From Lacinutrix sp. C3R15 (lineage in GTDB: Bacteria; Bacteroidota; Bacteroidia; Flavobacteriales; Flavobacteriaceae), in contig NZ_JAHKPZ010000034.1 in assembly GCF_018860825.1 (NCBI RefSeq), positions 310,001-374,000 of the forward strand: a stretch of DNA of 64,000 bases, given 5' to 3'. Shown here in pieces: positions 9,107 to 17,072 of the stretch. Within the stretch, counting starts at the first letter, position 1; every line of letters begins with the position of its first letter. Position numbers and translations under genes: made by a program. A model generated the notes under the pieces. It worked only from the letters and a program-made list of their open reading frames with translations. It was not told the DNA's origin and ran no database searches.

Positions 9107-9549
9107 TTTTTAGTACTTTTTAACAATGCGTTTTGTTCCTCCATTAAATCGGTAAGCTTTACTAACAGCTCAATATCTTTTGGAGTAGCTACAGTTACGT
9201 CTTTTTCGTCATGTGATTTTTTACGTAAACGATTCATTGCTTTTACCACCAAAAACACGGTTATTCCTACTATTAAAAAATCAAGTGAAGCTTCAAAAAA
9301 AGAACCATATTCTAACACCACTTCTTTAGTTGTTATTACACCTTCATTATTAGTAATAGCATCACGAAGTACCAGCTTTTTATCTTGAAAGTTTAAACCA
9401 TCTGTCATTAAAGACAAAGGAGGCATCATTATTTTTTTTACCAATACATCTATTACTTTATTAAAAGATGCACCAATAATGATACCTATTGCCATATCCA
9501 TCATATTCCCTTTAACGGCAAACTCTTTAAACTCTTTTAAAAATTTCAT
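9103..9549 (-). CDS. mscL: large-conductance mechanosensitive channel MscL
   Basis: Pentameric inner-membrane tension-gated channel that releases solutes on hypo-osmotic shock. The 148-residue product has the family N-terminus (FKEFAVKGNMMDMAIGIIIGASFNKV), the first helix lining the pore, a periplasmic loop, a second membrane segment (residues about 90-110) and a charged C-terminal helix. The gene lies 15 bases downstream of the cytochrome c assembly gene start-to-stop order reversed, so it may be separately transcribed; no terminator is seen between them. Confidence 0.95.
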   Translation of the reverse strand: MKFLKEFKEFAVKGNMMDMAIGIIIGASFNKVIDVLVKKIMMPPLSLMTDGLNFQDKKLVLRDAITNNEGVITTKEVVLEYGSFFEASLDFLIVGITVFLVVKAMNRLRKKSHDEKDVTVATPKDIELLVKLTDLMEEQNALLKSTKN

Positions 9550-9564
9550 CTTTAAAAATATAAT

Positions 9565-12500
9565 TTACTTCTTATAAAACTTAGCATATTTTCTATAAGC
9601 AAAGAATGCTAATATAGTTACAAAGGCACAAGAGATACCAATAATTTTAACACTCATTACCTGATCTCCGCTAGCATAAGAGTGTAAACCTGCGAGATAG
9701 AAATTCACTCCAAAATAAGTCATCATAATACTTGCAAAAGCAATTATAGACATTAAGTTAAAACCAAATCTACCACGTAATCCAGGAACCAAACGCATAT
9801 GTATTACAAACGCATATACCATTATACTAATTAAAGCCCAAGTTTCTTTAGGGTCCCAACCCCAATATCTTCCCCAGCTTTCATTGGCCCACATACCTCC
9901 AAGAAAGTTTCCAATAGTAAGCATAATTAAACCTACGGTTAAAGCCATTTCATTAATAATGGTTAACTCTTTTATGTTTAATAACATTTTATCTTTATTC
10001 TTATCTGTAGTTGCAATCATTAGTATTAGCGAAACTATTCCTAAGATCATTCCTAAAACAAAAGGTCCATAACTAGCAACAATAATAGATACATGAATCA
10101 TTAACCAATAACTATTTAAAACAGGTTGCAAATTAGCTATTGCTGGATCTAACCAGTTTTGATGTGCAAAGAATAAAATAATAGATGCTACAAATGCAGT
10201 AGACGCTATAGTTAAATCACTTTTTCTACCAAAGTATAAACCAAACAACATTGCAGACCAAGCTACATACAACATGGTTTCATAAGTATCACTCCATGGT
10301 GCATGGCCAGAAATATACCAACGCGTAATTAAACCTATGGTATGTGCAATAAATAAAGCTATAATTAGCCATTTACTAATTTTTACAGCAATATCAATCC
10401 CTTTTTTATTACTGTTTAATATTTGTGTAATTAAAAACACAAACATTAAAAAACCAGCTAAGAGGTAATATCTATACAGATTTTTAAAAATATTGTATTT
10501 GTTATAATTAATCTCTGCGCTTATTTTGTTTTCACTAAGCATAATATCTCCTCCATATTTATGCTGTGTTTTATTAAAAGATTCTAGTAGTTTTTCGGCT
10601 TCTGAAAAATCGCCTGTTTGCTTCGCTTTATTTAAAGTAAATAAATATGCTGAAAACCCTGAGTTAATAAAGTTTCCGTAAAGCGAATCTGTAATTTTTT
10701 CTTTGTAGCCTTCTTTTCTATATTCAAAAGGAGAAATCCATTTGTTATTATCATCTTCTGGTATAGGAAATATTTTAAGGGTTAATCCTTCAATAGCATT
10801 TGATAATATAGTTGCACGTTGATCTGCAAGTTTTAGTTCTTTTTGGTACCCATTTGGCGATTTGGTTTTATAGGCATCTTCTAAATATGGATTTAGCTTA
10901 TAGCTCAAGTTTTCATCAAAGAAATCTACTATAGTTGCATATTTTTTGTCTTTAGGAATACCCAAAATAGTTTTAAGCGAATCTGTTTGCATTGGCTTTA
11001 GGTATATGATTGGCACATTATACCAAAGCAACGGGCTTTCACTAATAGACAGTAATATTTGATTAGGAGTTAATCCTGCGTAGGTTTCTTTATGGTGTAT
11101 TTTTCTAACAAGTTCTGATGCATAGGTATTCATTGGCATCATACGACCACTTAAATCTTGAATTACCAATCTACCAAATTTATCGGCATGTTCTTTTGGC
11201 GTAGCATTAGCTATTAAAATAGAATCTATTTGCGCTGGTGTTGGTTGTTGGTGTTGTTCTTCTTGTGCAAAAGTTTGCATCGTTAAACACACTAAAATTA
11301 AAGAAAGCATTTTAGATTTCTTTGCTTTAATTTTTTCTAAATGTCTTCGTAAATCTGAAAATCTTGTTCCTTTTGCTAACATAATTGCAATCATACCAAA
11401 GAAAAGCATGAAATACCCAAAATAAGTAATCCATGTTCCCCAAAAATCATGATTTACAGAAAGTATGGTACCTTTTTCATCTGGATCAAAATTAGATTGA
11501 AAAAACTTATAACCTCTATGATTTAAAATATTATTCATATAAATTCGGTAATCAAAATCTCCTTCTTCTTCATCAAAAACAGTTACTTCACTTGCGTAGG
11601 AAGAATAGCTTCTTTCGGTACCAGGATATCGTTCTGCAATAAAATCGTTAAGTTTAATATTAAAAGGAAGCTCTAATACTTTTGCTCCATAACGAAAAGC
11701 AAAGTCTAAACCACCAATTTTAACTTGTTTAAAGGCATTGTTTTTGTAGGGTCCACCAAGCAAACCTACTCTTTTCGTTTCTCCATTTGCAGTTACCTTT
11801 AAAACGATACCATCTTCATCTCCTTTAAACATTTCTGACTTTTTCACAATATCAAATTCTCCCTTAATGACTGGCTTAGGAAAAACCATTTGCATATTAC
11901 CAATAACATAACGCGAACGTAAAATTAATGGCTGCAAGCTATCTTTTACTAACTTTCCTGATGCCATGGTTGCCATGGTTAGGTATTCTCCATCAAATGG
12001 AGAATGAATATTTAATTGATCACCATCTTGTGTAATATTTATAGCTCCTTTGGTTGGCTTATTTAATGCTATTAAAACATTATGAATGCTTTGTACTTCT
12101 CCTGATTTTAAAAAATGATTGTGTGGCCCATCACTTCCTGCTTCAACAATTTTCAGGTATTCTTCTCCATTTTCATTAGGAATAATATCTTCTTCTGCTC
12201 CACCAATAAATTTTTCTAATTCAAGACTAACAGGCTGGTTATTATAATTGGTATGTACTTCAAAACTATTTTCTAATCGAGGAGAAAAATCTACCTCACG
12301 CTCTACAGGTAAACGTTGTGGCACACCATTAATTTCATAATCTCCATCAATATAAGTCGTTATATAAGTTTTTTGTGATAAGAATTGATTTTCGGTAGCA
12401 CCTTCGCGAATTGGCATCATACCTTCATAACTTACATAACGTGTAATAAATGCTCCTATAAATATAAAAAGGAAAGCTAAGTGTAAAATTAATGTTGCCC

Positions 12501-12738
12501 ATTTTTCTTTTTTATATAATCGGAATCTAAAAATATTTCCTGCAAAATTAATAACAAAAAACAGCATGATTCCTTCAAACCACCAGGTGTTATAAATTAA
12601 ATTTCTACTATATGGTGTTGGTGAGGTATCCATACCTGCATCCATAAAAGTACCAACAGCCATCGCTGTTGCAAATAAAACAAAAAGTAATGCGGTTAGT
12701 CTGGTTGAAAACAGAATATTGGAGAGTTTCTTTAGCAT
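9565..12738 (-). CDS. fused ResB-CcsA cytochrome c biogenesis protein
   Basis: A 1057-residue inner-membrane protein fusing the two system II cytochrome c synthase subunits. Residues about 1-460 are ResB/CcsB-like: four membrane segments plus a large periplasmic domain. A second membrane segment near residue 480 precedes another periplasmic stretch to about 740. Residues 745-1057 form CcsA with many membrane helices. The haem-handling tryptophan-rich WWD motif WGRYWGWDPKETWALI sits near residue 940. It attaches haem to CXXCH motifs of exported apocytochromes. Such fusions are usual in Bacteroidota. Confidence 0.93.
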   Translation of the reverse strand: MLKKLSNILFSTRLTALLFVLFATAMAVGTFMDAGMDTSPTPYSRNLIYNTWWFEGIMLFFVINFAGNIFRFRLYKKEKWATLILHLAFLFIFIGAFITRYVSYEGMMPIREGATENQFLSQKTYITTYIDGDYEINGVPQRLPVEREVDFSPRLENSFEVHTNYNNQPVSLELEKFIGGAEEDIIPNENGEEYLKIVEAGSDGPHNHFLKSGEVQSIHNVLIALNKPTKGAINITQDGDQLNIHSPFDGEYLTMATMASGKLVKDSLQPLILRSRYVIGNMQMVFPKPVIKGEFDIVKKSEMFKGDEDGIVLKVTANGETKRVGLLGGPYKNNAFKQVKIGGLDFAFRYGAKVLELPFNIKLNDFIAERYPGTERSYSSYASEVTVFDEEEGDFDYRIYMNNILNHRGYKFFQSNFDPDEKGTILSVNHDFWGTWITYFGYFMLFFGMIAIMLAKGTRFSDLRRHLEKIKAKKSKMLSLILVCLTMQTFAQEEQHQQPTPAQIDSILIANATPKEHADKFGRLVIQDLSGRMMPMNTYASELVRKIHHKETYAGLTPNQILLSISESPLLWYNVPIIYLKPMQTDSLKTILGIPKDKKYATIVDFFDENLSYKLNPYLEDAYKTKSPNGYQKELKLADQRATILSNAIEGLTLKIFPIPEDDNNKWISPFEYRKEGYKEKITDSLYGNFINSGFSAYLFTLNKAKQTGDFSEAEKLLESFNKTQHKYGGDIMLSENKISAEINYNKYNIFKNLYRYYLLAGFLMFVFLITQILNSNKKGIDIAVKISKWLIIALFIAHTIGLITRWYISGHAPWSDTYETMLYVAWSAMLFGLYFGRKSDLTIASTAFVASIILFFAHQNWLDPAIANLQPVLNSYWLMIHVSIIVASYGPFVLGMILGIVSLILMIATTDKNKDKMLLNIKELTIINEMALTVGLIMLTIGNFLGGMWANESWGRYWGWDPKETWALISIMVYAFVIHMRLVPGLRGRFGFNLMSIIAFASIMMTYFGVNFYLAGLHSYASGDQVMSVKIIGISCAFVTILAFFAYRKYAKFYKK

Positions 12739-12971
12739 AATAACAAGCTTATTTTTAGCTCGTGCAAATTTAAGGATTTTTGTTTGTTAATAACTGTTAA
12801 AATACGAAAAGAGTTTAATGAATTTATAGAGAAACCTGCCTCATCAAGCAGAACAGATTACCAAAAATAGTATAACATAAGTGCTTCAAAAAAAACAATT
12901 AACAGGAAATGTAATTTGTAAGAAAAAAAAACAGTTATAAAACCTTTTATTACAAACTACTTTTTAGGTTA

Positions 12972-13376
12972 TTAACTTTTTTGACGTGCTTGAAATATGT
13001 TCAAGTACATAAAGGTGCCCATTTTTCTGGCTCTTCGTTTGGCATTTTCTGTAATTTCGCCCACAAATAATTCATCTAAAGTTTGATACCATAAATTTAA
13101 CCATATACCAAAGTGTAAATTATCTATAGTATGGTTAAACTTTTTATCTACTTTAATATGTGCTTCTAACGGATTTCCTTTATATTTTTTTTCTAATTTT
13201 CTTGTCATAAACAAGCTTGTTTCCCAAAACGTTGTTAAGTGCTCTAAATGTGCATTCCAATCGGTAATGGTTTCATTAAAAAAAGGACCAAGAGTTTCGT
13301 TTGCTCGCACTTTTTTATAAAAAGTAGTAACTAACAAAAAAACATCTTCTCTAGTATTTATATCCGATTTATTCAT
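12972..13376 (-). CDS. group III truncated haemoglobin
   Basis: A 134-residue globin of the truncated haemoglobin family. The compact helical length, the segment HLTTFWETSLFM and the downstream NPLEAHIKVDKKF, whose His fits the proximal haem ligand of group III proteins, support the call. The role of this group is unclear; handling of oxygen, NO or peroxide at haem is expected. It is divergent from the DUF2520 gene with 83 bases between them, and lies downstream of nothing on its strand except a 233-base gap to the cytochrome c assembly gene. Confidence 0.85.
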   Translation of the reverse strand: MNKSDINTREDVFLLVTTFYKKVRANETLGPFFNETITDWNAHLEHLTTFWETSLFMTRKLEKKYKGNPLEAHIKVDKKFNHTIDNLHFGIWLNLWYQTLDELFVGEITENAKRRARKMGTFMYLNIFQARQKS

Positions 13377-13459
13377 GTATTCGAAATTAAGTCTTTATTT
13401 TGAATAAAGGAATTAAAAATTCTTAATTAGTAATTGATTATTCTTATTATTTTAGCAAA

Positions 13460-14251
13460 ATGATTCATGTAGTATTACTTGGTGCAGGAAATGTAGCCAC
13501 ACACCTATTTAAAGCATTTACAAATACTGAAGAAGTTACTGTAAAACAATGGTATAATAGAAGTTTAAAAACTATTACAAAGTACAAAAACAAGGTTGCA
13601 ATTACAGATAACTTAGAAGATTTAGTAGAAGCAGATATTTATATTTTAGCTGTAAGCGATGACGCTATTGCAGATTTATCTCAAAAACTTCCGTTTACCA
13701 ACAGACTTGTGGTACATACTTCTGGAAGTGTAAGCTTGTATGCCATAGACAAAAAACACAAACGCGGCGTATTTTACCCTTTACAAACGTTTAGCAAAGG
13801 TGCTTCTGTAGATTTTTCTAAGGTACCTTTATGTATTGAGGCTCACAAAGTAAAAGAGGACTTTCCTATTTTAAAAAAATTAGCAAAAGCAATTGGCAGC
13901 CAACCGCATAAAGTAAATAGTGACCAGCGAGCAGCACTACATCTAGCTGCAGTTTTTGTTAATAATTTTACCAATCAAATTTACAGAATTGCTCATGAAA
14001 TAACAGAATCTCAAGGTGCCGAATTTGACATTTTAAAACCTTTAATTCAAGAAACTGCCAGAAAGCTAGATGATCTTTCTCCTTTTCTTGCACAAACTGG
14101 TCCTGCCAAAAGAAACGATAAGAAAACCATAAAAAAACATCTAAGCGCTTTAACAGATGTGCATCACAAAGAAGTTTATGAATTGCTAACTCAATCTATA
14201 CAAAAAACACATAGTCCTTATGTTAGCTCAAAAACAAAGCCCAACAAATAA
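13460..14251 (+). CDS. Rossmann-fold DUF2520-containing protein
   Basis: A 263-residue protein with an N-terminal dinucleotide-binding loop (VVLLGAGNVATHLFKAF, residues 4-20) and a C-terminal helical DUF2520 region. The conserved segments are FYPLQTFSKG near residue 111 and DQRAALHLAAVFVNNF near residue 155. It resembles ProC/F420-dependent NADP reductase-like oxidoreductases; substrate unknown. It begins a co-directional run, with the HAD phosphatase eight bases downstream. Confidence 0.85.
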   Translation: MIHVVLLGAGNVATHLFKAFTNTEEVTVKQWYNRSLKTITKYKNKVAITDNLEDLVEADIYILAVSDDAIADLSQKLPFTNRLVVHTSGSVSLYAIDKKHKRGVFYPLQTFSKGASVDFSKVPLCIEAHKVKEDFPILKKLAKAIGSQPHKVNSDQRAALHLAAVFVNNFTNQIYRIAHEITESQGAEFDILKPLIQETARKLDDLSPFLAQTGPAKRNDKKTIKKHLSALTDVHHKEVYELLTQSIQKTHSPYVSSKTKPNK

Positions 14252-14259
14252 CAATTATC

Positions 14260-14790
14260 ATGGAAGAAAAAAGCTATAAAGAATATTTAAACCAAATCAC
14301 TACATTTATTTTTGATGTAGATGGCGTACTTACAGACGGAACAGTAACCGTTACCACTTCTGGCGAAATGCTAAGAACCATGAGCATTAAAGATGGTTAT
14401 GCTTTAAAAACAGCAATAGACAAAGGATATCACGTTTGCATTATTTCTGGCGGAAGCAATGAAGGCGTTAGAAAACGCCTAGAAGGATTAGGTCTTACAG
14501 ACATTTACCTTGGTGCACACAACAAAATAGACCAACTTAACGAATACCTTGAAAAGCAGGATTTAAAACTTGAAAACGCTCTATATATGGGAGATGACAT
14601 TCCTGATTTTCCGGTTATGAAACTGGTTGGCTTACCTTGCTGTCCGCAGGATGCTGTTCCAGAAATTAAAGGAATTTCTAAATATGTATCGCATAAAAAT
14701 GGTGGTAAAGGTGCTGCTCGTGATGTTATAGAACAAGTACTTAAAGTACAAGGAAAATGGAATGGTAGCTTTGACGCTAAGTATGATTAG
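14260..14790 (+). CDS. KdsC-like HAD phosphatase
   Basis: A 176-residue HAD hydrolase without a cap domain. Motif I is FIFDVDGVLTDG (residues 17-28), motif II the Ser in CIISGG, and motif IV GDDIPDFPVM near residue 109. This matches 3-deoxy-D-manno-octulosonate 8-phosphate phosphatase, which makes Kdo for lipopolysaccharide, but the wider family includes other sugar phosphatases. It follows the DUF2520 gene by eight bases and probably shares its transcript. Confidence 0.87.
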   Translation: MEEKSYKEYLNQITTFIFDVDGVLTDGTVTVTTSGEMLRTMSIKDGYALKTAIDKGYHVCIISGGSNEGVRKRLEGLGLTDIYLGAHNKIDQLNEYLEKQDLKLENALYMGDDIPDFPVMKLVGLPCCPQDAVPEIKGISKYVSHKNGGKGAARDVIEQVLKVQGKWNGSFDAKYD

Positions 14791-14877
14791 ACTGTAATAT
14801 TCTGTCTATTTCAAATGAAACATTACAGCCATCATTATCCGTTTTTAATTATTCTTTTTTAATTTTTACTTAAAATA

Positions 14878-15792
14878 ATGCAAAGTATTCTAAACCTAAT
14901 TCGTTGGAAAAATCTTTTACTAATTGCACTAGTTCAAGTGTTAATTAAATACGCACTGTTTGAACCTTTTGGTATTTCATTAACACTAAACGGTTATGGT
15001 ATTGCTATCTTAATTTTAGCCACACTATGTTTGGCTGCTGCAGGAAATATTATAAATGATATTTATGATGTAGAAACAGATACAGTAAACAAACCTGACC
15101 GCGTAATTGTAGGTACATCTATTTCTGAAAAAAAGGCATATACGCTTTTTTTTATTTTTAATATAATAGGTGTTTCACTGGGTTTTTATTTATCTCACGC
15201 TGTAGGTAAAAGTCCGTTTTTCACCTTATTTGTTATCATTTCGGCATTACTATATATTTACGCCTCCTATTTAAAACAATTGCCCTTTATAGGCAATGTT
15301 ATAATATCTTGTTTAGTAGCGTTAAGCCTGATTATTGTTGGTATATTTGACCTTCTTCCTGCTATAAGCACTACAAACAAAGAAACGCAATTAACCTTTT
15401 TTAAAATTGTTGTAGACTACGCCTGTTTTGCTTTTATAATAAACCTTGTTCGCGAAATGATAAAAGACATGGAAGACATAGAAGGAGACTACAAAGCACA
15501 AATAAACACCTTACCCATTGCTATTGGCAGAAGTAGAACTAAAAATATTATTTTTATTATTTCTATACTACCAATTATAGCAGTTGTTTATTATATCACT
15601 ACATATTTATATAAACAAGAAGTTGCTGTTGCTTATTTTTTAATAGGAATTGTAGCGCCACTTATTTATACTAGCATAAAAATATTTACGGCAGAAACAA
15701 AGAAAAACTACACACATATTAGTTTTCTATTAAAACTTGTGATGCTATTTGGCATGCTTTCCATGTCTCTTTATCCTTTAATTTTAAAATAA
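14878..15792 (+). CDS. UbiA-family prenyltransferase (geranylgeranylglycerol-phosphate type)
   Basis: A 304-residue inner-membrane protein with about nine hydrophobic helices. Both prenyl-diphosphate/Mg2+ motifs are present: NDIYDVETDTVNKP near residue 60 and DMEDIEGDYKAQ near residue 198. Subfamily patterns match proteins annotated as geranylgeranylglycerol-phosphate geranylgeranyltransferase in Bacteroidota. The true bacterial substrate is uncertain; a quinone or another polyprenyl acceptor is possible. Its TAA stop shares a base with the ATG of maf (TAATG), so the two are coupled. Confidence 0.85.
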   Translation: MQSILNLIRWKNLLLIALVQVLIKYALFEPFGISLTLNGYGIAILILATLCLAAAGNIINDIYDVETDTVNKPDRVIVGTSISEKKAYTLFFIFNIIGVSLGFYLSHAVGKSPFFTLFVIISALLYIYASYLKQLPFIGNVIISCLVALSLIIVGIFDLLPAISTTNKETQLTFFKIVVDYACFAFIINLVREMIKDMEDIEGDYKAQINTLPIAIGRSRTKNIIFIISILPIIAVVYYITTYLYKQEVAVAYFLIGIVAPLIYTSIKIFTAETKKNYTHISFLLKLVMLFGMLSMSLYPLILK

Positions 15793-16379
15793 TGCTGAAA
15801 GAAAAACTAAAAAATCACAATCTTATTTTAGCTTCTGCATCACCAAGAAGACAACAGTTTTTTAAAGATTTAAACCTAGATTTTCAAATACAGCTAAAAC
15901 CTGTAGTTGAAGAATACCCAGAACGTTTACGTCATTTTGAAATTACCGATTATTTAGCACAGCTTAAATCACTTCCTTTTAAAACACATTTAAAAGACAA
16001 CGATATTTTAGTAACTAGTGATACTATTGTTTGGCATAATGAAAAAGCATTAGGAAAACCAAAAGATAAAAACGAAGCTTTTCAAATACTACAAACGCTA
16101 AGCAATACAACACATGAAGTTATAACTTCGGTTTGCTTTACTACAAAAACTTCAGAAAAAACAGTTAGCGCAGTAACCAAAGTAACTTTTAAAGCCTTAA
16201 CTGAAGAAGAAATTAATTATTACCTAGACACCTTTAAACCTTACGATAAAGCTGGTGCATATGGTATTCAAGAATGGATTGGACTTATAGCTATAACTAA
16301 AATTGAGGGCTCATACTACAATGTTGTAGGCTTACCTGTACATTTAGTATATGATACACTATTAGAAATAGTGAACTAA
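15792..16379 (+). CDS. maf: Maf-family nucleoside triphosphate pyrophosphatase
   Basis: A 195-residue Maf/HAM1-fold protein that hydrolyses non-canonical or modified NTPs to NMP and pyrophosphate. The N-terminal ILASASPRRQQF (residues 12-23), the catalytic Asp region VTSDTIVW near residue 73, GKPKDKNEA near residue 86 and YDKAGAYGIQEW near residue 148 are all family motifs. It overlaps the prenyltransferase stop by one base. Confidence 0.93.
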   Translation: MLKEKLKNHNLILASASPRRQQFFKDLNLDFQIQLKPVVEEYPERLRHFEITDYLAQLKSLPFKTHLKDNDILVTSDTIVWHNEKALGKPKDKNEAFQILQTLSNTTHEVITSVCFTTKTSEKTVSAVTKVTFKALTEEEINYYLDTFKPYDKAGAYGIQEWIGLIAITKIEGSYYNVVGLPVHLVYDTLLEIVN

Positions 16380-16414
16380 CTCCTTCTTTTTGTTTTTAAT
16401 AACTTTTTCTCATT

Positions 16415-16422
16415 TATCTTTG
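16415..16422 (+). promoter_or_regulatory. Bacteroidota -7 box TATCTTTG before the MscS gene
   Basis: TATCTTTG fits TAnnTTTG exactly and lies 16 bases before the ATG. A TTTTTG run 22 bases upstream could serve as the -33 element. Confidence 0.55.
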
Positions 16423-16438
16423 CTTTTTATCAAAGAAT

Positions 16439-16984
16439 ATGAAAGATTTACTACAAACACATCATGAAGCATTTATTAACTCCTTAATAGTAATTACTAT
16501 CTTTTTTATTATATGGTTACTACAAAAGGTATCTATTAGAAAAATTGGAAGAAAATCTGGAATAAACGATGCTAGAATTCAATTAATAATTAGATATTCA
16601 TCGTTTACCTTATTCTTAATATTAAGTTTGGTTTTAGCTTTTATTTTTGGGGCACAATTTAAAGACCTTGCACTAGTTTTCTCTTCTGTTTTTGCTGTTA
16701 TAGGTATTGCTCTTTTTGCCATTTGGTCTATACTAAGCAACATTACTTCTGGAGTCATCATGTTTTTCTCTTTTCCTTATAAAGTAGGAGACAAAATACA
16801 AATTCACGATAAAGACTTCCCTATTGAAGCCATAATTGAAGACATTAGAGCTTTTCAACTGCACCTTAGGCAAAACAATGGCGATTTAGTAACCTACCCA
16901 AACAACCTTATTTTACAAAAAGCAGTTACCCTTGTAAAAAAAGATGCTATTGAAGACTTTGAGCATGGCTCAGACTTGGTTTAA
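16439..16984 (+). CDS. short MscS-type mechanosensitive channel
   Basis: A 181-residue inner-membrane protein with three hydrophobic segments (about residues 12-28, 58-78, 82-108). A beta-domain follows (FPYKVGDKIQIHDKDFPIEAIIEDI), as in MscS. The C-terminal alpha/beta vestibule domain of full MscS (about 286 residues) is missing, giving the minimal form common in Flavobacteriaceae. It reads in the same direction as maf but has its own promoter box. Confidence 0.83.
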   Translation: MKDLLQTHHEAFINSLIVITIFFIIWLLQKVSIRKIGRKSGINDARIQLIIRYSSFTLFLILSLVLAFIFGAQFKDLALVFSSVFAVIGIALFAIWSILSNITSGVIMFFSFPYKVGDKIQIHDKDFPIEAIIEDIRAFQLHLRQNNGDLVTYPNNLILQKAVTLVKKDAIEDFEHGSDLV

Positions 16985-17043
16985 AACCCTTTAAAATTTC
17001 GTTAAATAAAAATTAAAAGTAACTCTAGGGCTACTTTCTTTTT

Positions 17044-17051
17044 TATATTTG
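17044..17051 (+). promoter_or_regulatory. -7 box TATATTTG before the PIG-L gene
   Basis: TATATTTG matches TAnnTTTG exactly, 21 bases before the ATG at 17073. No clear -33 TTTG was found. Confidence 0.5.
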
Positions 17052-17072
17052 GTTATTAAACAATCCAAAACT

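Noticed and set aside
12739-12971. Possible small gene in the gap upstream of the cytochrome c assembly gene
   Set aside because: No open frame of convincing length or composition on either strand.
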